DNA of 64,000 bases. It comes from Leptodactylus fallax (Eukaryota > Chordata > Amphibia > Anura > Leptodactylidae). The position numbers and the translations under genes were made by a program. The notes beneath the pieces are model-generated. The model searched no databases and had not been told where the DNA came from. It saw nothing but the letters and a program-made list of their open reading frames with translations. This document shows positions 55,672-64,000 of this stretch, in pieces. The stretch covers positions 109,501-173,500 of the forward strand of contig CAMRHE010000357.1 in the NCBI GenBank assembly GCA_947044405.1, given 5' to 3'. Each line of letters starts with the position of its first letter. Position 1 is the stretch's first letter.

Positions 55672-57272
55672 CAGTGGGGAAAAAAAAGTATTTAGTCAGC
55701 CACCAATTGTGCAAGTTCCCCCACTTAAAAAGATGAGAGAGGCCTGTAATTGTCATCATAGGTAGACCTCAACTATGAGAGTCAAAATGAAAAAACAAAT
55801 CCAGAAAATCACATTGTCTGATTTTTAAAGAATTTATTTGCAAATTATGGTGGAAAATAAGTATTTGGTCAATAAAAAAAAGTTCATCTCAATACTTTGT
55901 TATATATCCTTTGTTGGCAATGATAGAGGTCAAATGTTTTCTGTAAGTCTACACAAGGTTGGCACACACTGTTGCTGGTATGTTGGCCCATTCCTCCATG
56001 CAGATTTCCTCTAGAGCAGTGATGTTTTGGGGCTGTCGCTGGGCAACACGGACTTTCAACTCCCTCCAAAGGTTTTCTATGGGGTTGAGACCTGGAGACT
56101 GGCTAGGCCACTCCAGGACCTTGAAATCCTTCTTACGAAGCCACTCCTTCGTTGCCCTAGCAGTGTGCTTGGGATCATTGTCATGCTGAAAGACCCAGCC
56201 ATGTTTCATCTTCAATGCCCTTGCTGATGGAAGGAGGTTTGCACTCAAAATCTCACGATACATAGCCCCATTTATTCTTTCATGTACACAGATCAGTCGT
56301 CCTGGTCCCTTTGCAGAGAAACAGCCCTAAAGCATGATGTTGCCACCCCCATGCTTCACAGTAGGTATGGTGTTCTTTGGATGCAACTCAGCATTCACTC
56401 TCCTCCAAACGCAATGAGTTGTGTTTCTACCAAACAGTTCTACTTTGGTTTCATCTGATCATAATACATTCTCCCAATACTCTTCTGGAACATCCAAATG
56501 CTCTCTAGCAAAGTTCAGATGGGCCCGGATATGTACTGGCTTAAGCAGGGAGACATGTCTGGCACTGCAGGATCTGAGTCCCTGGCGGCGTAGTGTGTTA
56601 CTGACGGTAGGCTTTGTTACGTTAGTCCCAGCTTTCTGCAGGTCATTCACTAGGTCCCCCCGTGTGGTTCTGGGATTTTTGCTCACCATTCTTGTGATCA
56701 TTTTGACCCCACGAGGTGAGATCTTGCGGGGAGCCCCTGTTCGAGGGAGATTATCAGTGGTCTTGTATGTCTTCCATTTTCTAATTATTGCTCCCACAGT
56801 TGATTTCTTCACACCAAGATGCTTGCCTATTGCAGATTCAGTCATCCCAGCCGGGTGCAGGTCTACAATTTTGTTTCTGGTGTCCTTCCACAACTCTTTG
56901 GTCTTCACCATAGTGGAGTTTGGATTGTGACTGTTTGAGGTTGTGGACAGGTGGCTTTTAAACTGATAGCAATTTCAAACAGGTGCCATTACTACAGGTA
57001 ATGAGTGGAGGACAGAGGAGCCTTTTTAAGGAAGAAGTTACAGGTCTGTGAGAGCCAGAAATCTTGCTTGTTTGTAGGTGACCAAATACTAATTTTCCAC
57101 TATAATTTGCAAATATATTCTTAAAAAAATCAGACAATGTGATTTTCTAGATATGTTTTCTCATTTTGTCTCTCATAGTTGAGGTCTACCTATGATGTCA
57201 ATTACAGGCCTCTCATCTTTTTAAGTGGGAGAACACAATTGGTGGCTGACTAAATACTTTTTTTCCCCACTG
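55672..57272 (-). mobile_element. Tc1/mariner family B element (DD34E) in kcnq5 intron
   Basis: 1601 bp with CAGTGGGGAAAAAAAAGTAT at the left end and CCCCACTG at the right. TA precedes the left end (55670-55671). The right flank reads AA, a likely point change. Long terminal repeats enclose a broken transposase. The fragment at 1146-1819 is the same family. Confidence 0.93.
55884..56911 (-). pseudogene. Tc1-like DD34E transposase inactivated by three nonsense changes
   Basis: The frame is continuous from [14 protein letters not shown] (56911) with no indel, but three stops interrupt it. TGG to TGA occurs just before the first catalytic Asp (ENVL, stop, then SDETK, near 56460). TGG to TAG occurs in the IML..GCFS motif near 56330. 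An AAG to TAG change occurs near the C-terminus (ATVCANLV, stop, near 55949). The second Asp (QHDNDPKH) and the Glu (GLNPIENLW) remain, 34 residues apart. The N-terminal helix-turn-helix ([19 protein letters not shown]) is intact. Purely substitutional decay fits slow ageing. Confidence 0.9.
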
Positions 57273-57533
57273 AATATCTCATCAGAGGAGGAAAATGTTT
57301 TATTTCCTCTTATCAGCCCTTTCCTGCCTGCTAAACTGCTGGTGAGACCTCACAAATAGATCAGATTACAAAGAAGTCTATAGAGAGGGGAGAACAGAGG
57401 ATGAATAGGAGCCTAGTGAGACACAGATACATTATGCCTCAGATAACATTGTTCAGTACTTTTATAGCACTTTTCCAGTTGATTTTAGCAGTGCTGAGCA
57501 GTATAGATGTGGATAAAGCTGATGACTTAGATA

Positions 57534-59149
57534 CAGTGCCTTGTGAAAATATTTGGCCCCCTTGAACTTTTCAACCTTTTGCCACATTTCAGGCTTCAAA
57601 CATAAAGATATAAAATTTTAATTTTTTGGTGAAGAATCAACAACAACTGGGACACAATCGTGAAGTGGAACGAAATTTATTGGATATTTTAAACTTTTGT
57701 AAAAAATAAAAAACTGAAAAGTGGGGCGTGCCAAATTATTCAGCCCCCTTAAGTTAATACTTTGTAGCGCCACCTTTTGCTGCGATTACAGCTGCAAGTC
57801 GCTTGGGGTATGTCTCTATCAGTTTTGCACATCGAGAGACTGAAATTCTTGCCCATTCTTCCTTGGAAAACAGCTCGAGCTCAGTGAGGTTGGATGGAGA
57901 GCATTTGTGAACAGCAGTTTTCAGCTCTTTCCACAGATTCTCGATTGGATTCAGGTTTGGACTTTGACTTGGCCATTCAAACACCTGGATACGTTTATTT
58001 GTGAACCATTCCATTGTAGATTTTGCTTTATGTTTGGGATCATTGTCTTGTTGGAAGATAAATCTCAGTCCCAGTCTCAGGTCTTTTGCAGACTCCAACA
58101 GGTTTTCTTTCAGAATGGTCCTGTATTTGGCTCCATCCATCTTCCCATCAATTTTAACCATCTTCCCTGTCCCTGCTGAAGAAAAGCAGGCCCAAACCAT
58201 GATGCTGCCACCACCATGTTTGACAGTGGGGATGGTGTGTTCAGGGTGATGAGCTGTGTTGCTTTTACGCCAAACATTTCATTTTGCATTGCGGCCAAAA
58301 AGTTTGATTTTGGTTTCATCTGACCAGAGCACCTTCTTCCACATGTTTGGTGTGTCTCCCAGGTGGCTTGTGGCAAACTTTAAACGAGACTTTTTATGGA
58401 TATCTTTGAGAAATGGCTTTCTTCTTGCCACTCTTCCATAAAGGCCAGATTTGTGCAGTGTACGACTGATTGTTGTCCTATGGACAGACTCTCCCACCTC
58501 AGCTGTAGATCTCTTCATCTAGAGTGATCATGGGCCTCTTGGCTGCATCTCTGATCAGTCTTCTCCTTGTTTGAGATGAAAGTTTAGAGGGACGGCCAGG
58601 TCTTGGTAGATTTGCAGTGGTCTGATACTCCTTCCATTTCAATATGATCGCTTGCACAGTGCTCCTTAGGATGTTTAAAGTTTGGGAAATCTTTTTGTAT
58701 CCAAATCCGACTTTAAACTTCTCCACAACAGTATCACGGACCTGCCTGGTGTGTTCCTTGGTCTTCATGATGCTCTCTGCACTTTAAACAGAACCCTGAG
58801 ACTATCACAGAGCAGGTGCATTTATACGGAGACTTGATTACACACATGTGGATTATATTTATCATCATCAGTCATTTAGGACAACATTGGATCATTCAGA
58901 GATCCTCACTGAACTTCTGGAGTGAGTTTGCTGCACTGAAAGTAAAGGGGCCGAATAATATTGCACACCCCGCTTATTTTTTACAAAAGTTTAAAATAAC
59001 CATTAAATTTCGTTCCACTTCACAATTGTGTCCCACTTGTTGTTGATTCTTCACCAAAAAGCTAAAATTTTATATCTTTATGTTTGAAGCCTGAAATGTG
59101 GCAAAAGGTTGAAAAGTTCAAGGGGGCCGAATACTTTCGCAAGGCACTG
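57534..59149 (-). mobile_element. Tc1/mariner family A element (DD34E) in kcnq5 intron
   Basis: 1616 bp with CAGTGCCTTGTGAAAA at the left, CGCAAGGCACTG at the right, and TA on both sides (57532-57533, 59150-59151). It shares a 5-base transposase deletion with the copy at 40776. Its right edge is only about 430 bases from a kcnq5 exon. Confidence 0.95.
57754..58768 (-). pseudogene. Tc1-like transposase with shared 5-base deletion and a nonsense codon
   Basis: The N-terminal frame (58768-58499) ends TLDEEIYS at the same 5-base deletion as the copy at 40997-42011. The frame then continues from 58518 with the first Asp intact (WSDETK) and stops at NAK, where CGA became TGA near 58280. Sequence downstream keeps [21 protein letters not shown] and AAKGGATKY. 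Not functional. Confidence 0.9.
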
Positions 59150-59579
59150 TATCTTGCTGTTATCTGCTCTAAGGCATCTGTGTTTGTGTCTCTCTGCTTG
59201 TCACTAACTCAGCTCCTGTTCCTACTTCCCCATCCCTGTATAGACTTCTGTGAATTGTAGCCTGACTTCATAGAAGATGGGTCAAGTCAAGGAAGACAGA
59301 AGCTTTTTTCTCTGAAGAGATATATTACAGAATTTATTTTATTCAACTGAACTATGAAAAAATTAAGACAACACTTTCTCATTAAATGGAAAGTGAGAGA
59401 TCTTATTTACATCAATAGCCTCATTCTTGTCATATTGAAGTATTTTTGTACGTTTTCTATAAGTATAGTGTGGCACACAAGTTCAGTTTGTATTTCCTTT
59501 ATTAATATTTTCGGGATGTGCCTGAGCAGATATATACTGCTGATATTTAAGAAGGCAAATGCCTTTACTTTTCACTAAC

Positions 59580-59688
59580 CTTATTGCTCGGATGACAGTT
59601 TTAAGAGCTGGAGTTAGATCTTCGACTGATACATCACAGTGACACCCTTTGTCATCATGCACTTCCTCTGTTCCAAGGTTGACGTCAG
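59580..59688 (-). CDS. kcnq5: kcnq5 exon encoding start of helix B
   Basis: 109 bp, the most upstream kcnq5 exon in the window. The acceptor TTATCTTTTTAG ends at 59689 and the donor GTTAGTG starts at 59579. It begins with the last two bases of a split Ala codon, then [35 protein letters not shown] and a split Arg. [12 protein letters not shown] is the conserved approach to helix B in Kv7 channels, and ADVNLGTEE identifies KCNQ5. Exons for the voltage sensor, pore and helix A must lie beyond 64000 on the plus-strand scale. Confidence 0.95.
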
Positions 59689-60530
59689 CTAAAAAGATAA
59701 GATCAGACTAATCTAAGAAGATATTCATTGGAATTTCAGTACTCCAGCCTTTTATGGTTAAAGCTGAAATAGACATGTTTGGCATATAATTCAATTGCAC
59801 ACAGTACACCCCACAGTACGTTTGTTGCTGCTCACCAACAAACATTTAGACTTTGATTATTGTTGATCTGTTAAATCCAGGATCTGGATTGTTGGATAAA
59901 CCTTTCTCCTTAATGGACCCAACATAAGCTCATATGGCCAGCCCTTTGTTTCTCATTTTTTTCTGCCCTCTTTTCTAATCCACCTTTCTTTATAGGATCA
60001 CTGCATTCTGAAGGTTATTTTATATTACTAATACCAAGTCATTGAACTCTTACCACATAAGTATCTATGACATCTTATTATGGTAATATGATTTGCAGCA
60101 TTTTACCACTAGACCACTAGCGGAGATGGGTGAACCAAATCAAACCGAGATGGGTTCAACCCGAATATTACAACTTGTTTGTTTTTTTAACAAAACAGAA
60201 TAAATGGAGATTCATCTTGGGCAAACTAAAATGGCTGTCGCATTATACTCTCTGGGTCTCTTCAGACCCCAGAGTATAATATAATGGAGGCCAAGGGGAG
60301 GTGAAAAAAATAAAAAAAAACATTCATACTCACCTTCACTTCCCTCTTTTGGGCCTCCTCATGGTGTCTGGCATATTCATGGTGATGTCATACACCTGGG
60401 GTCACCACTAAGGTCAATGATTGGGCCACCAGTGATCACAGGAACATGCCAAGCTTCATGATGTTCAGCGTCCCCATGTGACTTCTGAGACGCAATGACA
60501 GTCCTCAGTGGTGACCAATATATATATATA
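59689..60530 (-). other. kcnq5: kcnq5 intron, 5' side; contains a palindromic repeat
   Basis: No gene. An inverted pair at about 60242-60282 (ATTATACTCTCTGGGTCTCTTCAGACCCCAGAGTATAAT) is the hairpin family seen at 51085 and 47509. Confidence 0.6.
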
Positions 60531-60868
60531 CAGTACAGACCAAAGGTTTGGACACACCTTCTCATTCCAAGAGTTTTCTGTATTTTCATGACTATAAAAT
60601 TTGTAGATTCTCACTGAAGGCATCAGAACTATGAATTAACACAAGAATGCCAAGAGTGTGCAAAGCAGTAATCAAAGCAAAAGGTGGCTACTTTGAAGAA
60701 CCTAGAATATAAGACATATTTTCAGTTGTTTCACACTTTTTTGTTAAGTATATAATTCCACATGTGTTAATTTTGATGCCTTCAGTGTGAATCTACAATT
60801 TTTATAGTCATGAAAATACAGAAAACTCTTGGAATGAGAAGGTGTGTCCAAACTTTTGGTCTGTACTG
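60531..60868. mobile_element. MITE derived from the DD38E Tc1-like element
   Basis: 338 bp with CAGTACAGACCAAAGG at the left and GGTCTGTACTG at the right, and TA on both sides within an AT tract. It joins the left terminal repeat directly to the last coding part of the transposase (AAGAATGCCAAGAGTGTGC to GGTGGCTACTTTGAAGAACC) and the right repeat. About 1.2 kb is deleted relative to a full element. Confidence 0.92.
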
Positions 60869-60875
60869 TATATAT

Positions 60876-60915
60876 AAAGAACACAAGGAATGGACATTAG
60901 ACCTGTGGAAATCTG
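60876..60915 (+). mobile_element. 40-base fragment of DD38E transposase gene
   Basis: AAAGAACACAAGGAATGGAC and the following 20 bases match 5154-5193 of the complete element, just seven bases after the end of the MITE. It comes from the segment the MITE lacks. Confidence 0.85.
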
Positions 60916-60947
60916 TGCACACATATATATATGTGCACACATATATA

Positions 60948-60976
60948 TAGTGTGTGTGTGTGTGTGTGTGTGTGTA
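60948..60976. repeat. TG dinucleotide microsatellite
   Basis: About 13 TG units, flanked by ATATAT tracts. Confidence 0.95.
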
Positions 60977-61089
60977 TCTATATATGTGTGTCTCGTCTAT
61001 GTGTCTCCCCACTTCACTAAAGTTTCAAGGTGACAGAGATACATATACAACCTCTTCCTCTTGGCAGAGTAATGAACAAGAATTGGGGG

Positions 61090-61600
61090 GATTTTCATGA
61101 GTTTCTTAACACTCATGGTTAGTTCCAATCTATTGGTATAGTTTTTGAATGTGTTGGTTTCTGTGGAAAATATTGTGATTCAATTGTGACAAGTTTATAT
61201 ATTAAACCGACGGATAAACCAATTGTTGACATATGAGAGTGTACATCCTAGGGAAATGATTCATTGATTACCCTACAGTCAGGTTTTCAGAATTAGAAGG
61301 GCGGTTAGTCAGGAGAAAGATTTACCATCTGTTATGGATGAGATATACCATAAATTTAGAGAGAAGGGTTACCCACAGCAGGTAATATTCCTGAATAGAA
61401 AAAAAAAGCAGATAGAGTGGAAAGGACGGATTTGTTGAATTCTAGAAGGGAAAGGAAGACAAGTGTTCAAATTTAAACTTCTAGTGAGAATACAGATAGA
61501 ATTGTATTCTCTGATGTGGGCTCATTTAAGAAGAAACTGACAGTCCATAATTACAGGACTTAGACATCAGGGGTGTTATCCACGCCTTTCTTGTCAGAAT
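61090..61600 (+). pseudogene. Penelope-like RT fragment, degraded
   Basis: Plus-strand frames read LYIKPTDKP, then after a damaged stretch VSQEKDLPSVMDEIYHKFRE with KGYPQQVI, and near 61590 PRLSCQNCMCM. This is the order of the RT C-terminal region and cysteine linker in Penelope-like elements, opposite in orientation to the remnant at 31076-32150. Stops are frequent. Confidence 0.65.
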
Positions 61601-62515
61601 TGTATGTGCATGATGAACCCCCTTAAGGACACAGCTTAAAAGTACCTTAAAGACACAACCTCATTTTTCAAAACTGACATGTGTCACTTTATATGGCAAT
61701 AACATTGATACGTTTTAATTTACGCAAGTGATTATGAGAGTCAAACCACCCAAATATATTAATAAATATTATCTACCATATCACTGCTTTATATTGGCAT
61801 TATCTTTTAATCATCCTTTAATTTATTTTGGACATTATAAAGCCTACAAGTGTAACAGCGATTTTCCACATTTACAAGAAAATTTCCCAAACCCATTTGT
61901 TAGGGACCACTTCAGTTCTGAAGGGGATTTTAAAGGCCTATATATTAGAAACCCCTTGCAAATCACCCCATTTTCAAAACTGCACCCCTCAAATAATTCA
62001 AAACAGGATTTGGGAAGTTTGTTAACCCTTTAAGCATTTCACAGGAATTAAAACAATATGGAGGTGAAATTTAGACATATTATTATTTTTCAATAATATG
62101 TTCATTTAGCCCTAACATTAACACATTCACAAAGGGTTAAAGGAGAAAATGCATCTCACAGTTTGTTATGCAATTTCTCCCGAGCACAGAAATAAGCCAC
62201 ATGTGGGTGTAAACTGATATTTGGACACACAGCAGCGCACGGAAGGGAAGGAGCGACACTGGACGTCTGAAAAGTAGATTTTGCTGAAATAGTTTTCGGG
62301 TGTCTCATTTGCAGAGCCCCTAGAGTACCAATACAATGAGAACCTCCAAAAAGTGACCCCATTTTGTAAACTACACCCCTCACAGAATGTATCAAGGGGT
62401 ATGGTGAGCATTTTGGTCCACGGCTGTTTCACAGATTTTATTAACATTGGGATGAAAAATTAAAAATTACTTTTTTTTTCAATAAACTATCCATTTAGCC
62501 CCAAATTTCAGATTT

Positions 62516-62516
62516 A

Positions 62517-62547
<31 letters not shown>

Positions 62548-63455
62548 GTCCTTTAATAGTCCCACAGTGGGGAAATTCAGTGTGTTACAGCAGCAAAGAT
62601 AAGATAAGCAGATACAAATACAAATACAACATGTACAGGAATGTTCCAAGGTGAGAGGCATTACATTAATAGCAGACAGACAGATAGGACGTAGCAGAGG
62701 GGGGGGGGATTTAACAGGCAGAGAGATATTTCAGTTCTCTGTATGTAATGATCTCCGCTTAGGTCGGTGTTGGTTGTACAGCCTAACCGCGGTGGGGAGG
62801 AAAGACTTCCGATAGCGCTCCTTCTCACACTTAGGGTGGAGCAGTCGGTCACTGACAGTACTGCCCAGCGCAATCACAGTCTCATGCATGGGATGGGAGT
62901 TATTCTCCCGCATGGAGCTCACCACGGACAGTATCCTTCTGTCACCCACCACCTGCACTGGGTCCAGTGGGCTCCCCAGGACAGAGCTGGCCCTTCTAAT
63001 CAGCTTGTCCAGTCTATTCCTATCCCTGGATGATATACTGCTCCCCCAGCAGGCCACTCCAAAGAAGATGGCTGATGCCACTACCGAGTTGAAGAAAGTC
63101 CTAAGAAGTGCCCCCCGGATTCCAAAGGCTCTCAGCTTCCTAAGCAGGTAGAGCCTGCTGTGGCCCTTCCTGTACAGGGCCTCCATATGATCTGCCCAGT
63201 CCAGCTTATTATTAAGGAGCAGACCCAGGTACTTATAGGTGTTCACAATCTCGATGCCCGTCCCCAGGATGTCCACTGGTTTTGGAGGGCATCTGCCTTT
63301 ACGGAAGTCCACCACCATCTCCTTGGTCTTCCCCGCGTTAATCTTCAGGTGGTTCTGGTGGCACCAGTCCACAAAAAACCGGTTCAGTTCTCTGTACTCC
63401 TTGTCATCATCGTCTGTGATGAGGCCTACTATTGCAGAGTCGTCAGAATACAAGA
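62516..63455 (-). mobile_element. 5'-truncated LINE of the CR1/L2/Rex1 group
   Basis: Minus-strand element whose 3' end lies at the left in an AAT microsatellite (62517-62547), the kind of tail seen on this group. The 5' cut is at about 63455, where the TTAA-type repeat resumes (GATTAAAGAAGAAAACAC). Confidence 0.8.
62731..63455 (-). pseudogene. LINE reverse transcriptase C-terminal part
   Basis: The frame starts at the RT active-site box LYSDDSAIVGLI. NHLKINAGKTKEMVVDFRK, YKYLGLLLNNKLDW and LYLLRKLRAFGI follow, and the C-terminal LIRRASSVLGSP and SFLPTAVRLYNQH, a typical order for the L2/Rex1/CR1 group. There is no stop inside, but the endonuclease and most of RT are missing. The first eight or so residues of the open frame come from the flanking repeat. 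Confidence 0.85.
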
Positions 63456-64000
63456 GATTAAAGAAGAAAACACACACCACAGTTTGTTACACAATTTCTC
63501 CTGAACACAGCAATACCCCATATGTGGTCATAAAATGTTGTATGGGTACATGGGGGGTCTCAGAATAGCAAGAGTGCTATTTGGATTTCATAGTGCAGAT
63601 TTTGTCAGAATAGTTTTTGAGTGCCATGTTGCATTTGAAGAGCCCCTAAAAGTACCAGTACAATGGAACCCCCCCCCCCAAAAAAAAAAAAAAGTTAACC
63701 CATTTTAGAAACTACACATCTCAAGGAATTTCTCAAGGGGTATTATCATTTTGAGCCCAAGTGTGCTTTCAAAAAATTAATGTACGAAGTGAAAATTCAG
63801 AGTGTCATCAGAGACATGTACTCTTAAAACAGTGCTAAGGAGCACTGTGCTTTTTAGTTTTTGGAGTATAGATTTAGAGACTTTTTGGATGCCATATTGT
63901 TTTTGCAGAGCCCTGGAGGTGCCAGTAAATTGGAATTCCACCAGAAAGGATCCCAATTTGTAGAGGCAATTTTAGGGATCTGCAAACGTGAAGTGGCGTC

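Larger units (their letters stand above)
61613..64000. repeat. TTAA-type dispersed repeat (copy like 6303-9233), interrupted by a LINE
   Basis: Begins GAACCCCCTTAAGGACACAG and follows 6303 onward closely (GACATGTGTCACTTTATATGG, TTAGGGACCACTTCAGTTCTG). The expected TTAA has become TGAA. The LINE at 62516-63455 interrupts it, and it continues to the window edge with modules like 62160-62400. Confidence 0.65.

Noticed and set aside
62767..63504. Plus-strand frames of 87-114 codons over the L2-like LINE
   Set aside because: They are antisense to the recognisable RT C-terminus and have no domain of their own.

Overview
This window is vertebrate nuclear DNA, most likely from an anuran amphibian. 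The one host gene is the 3' part of kcnq5 (Kv7.5 voltage-gated potassium channel), on the minus strand. Its last four coding exons lie at 59580-59688, 40381-40512, 38820-38946 and 36465-37412, with matching phases and AG/GT splice sites. They encode calmodulin-binding helix B, helices C and D of the tetramerisation region, and the long C-terminal tail. The frog assignment is an inference. It rests on the kcnq5 sequence together with dense Tc1 elements, Gmr1-type gypsy elements, Penelope-like remnants, and TTAA-flanked CCCCTTAAGGAC repeats of a kind I associate with frog genomes.

Layout. 0.3-1.1 kb holds small foldbacks. 1.1-4.3 kb is a truncated Tc1 joined to a broken gypsy element. 4.3-5.9 kb is a Tc1-like element with a complete DD38E transposase. 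6.3-9.4 kb is a TTAA-flanked, piggyBac-like non-coding element with a palindromic core. 10.3-10.6 kb is a minisatellite. 10.8-18.6 kb is a full-length but dead gypsy element carrying a nested solo LTR and a nested Tc1. 18.6-28.8 kb is a nearly identical head-to-tail gypsy dimer (LTR-internal-LTR-internal-LTR). 30-32 kb is a degraded Penelope-like element, and 32-34 kb holds more dispersed repeats. 34.2-59.7 kb is kcnq5, from its 3' flank to the most upstream exon in the window. Its 19-kb intron contains two DD34E Tc1 pseudo-elements of one family, one of another family, a 5'-truncated L1/Tx1-like LINE with clear target-site duplications, minisatellites and MITE-like repeats. 60.5-64 kb holds a DD38E-derived MITE, a Penelope fragment, and another TTAA-type repeat carrying a truncated LINE.

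The gypsy elements are the most informative part. Their reverse transcriptase is of Ty3/gypsy type, but integrase lies upstream of it, as in Ty1/copia. That is the hallmark of the Gmr1-like clade. Their gag carries a segment closely resembling the SCAN domain of vertebrate zinc-finger proteins. The two full copies in the dimer differ, by eye, at about four substitutions and three homopolymer-length changes over 5 kb, so the duplication is either very recent or an assembly artefact. Two different Tc1 families have inserted at the same TA of the integrase gene in two separate gypsy copies.

No tRNA, rRNA or CRISPR array was recognised. Apart from kcnq5, every coding region seen belongs to a mobile element, and most carry stops or frameshifts.
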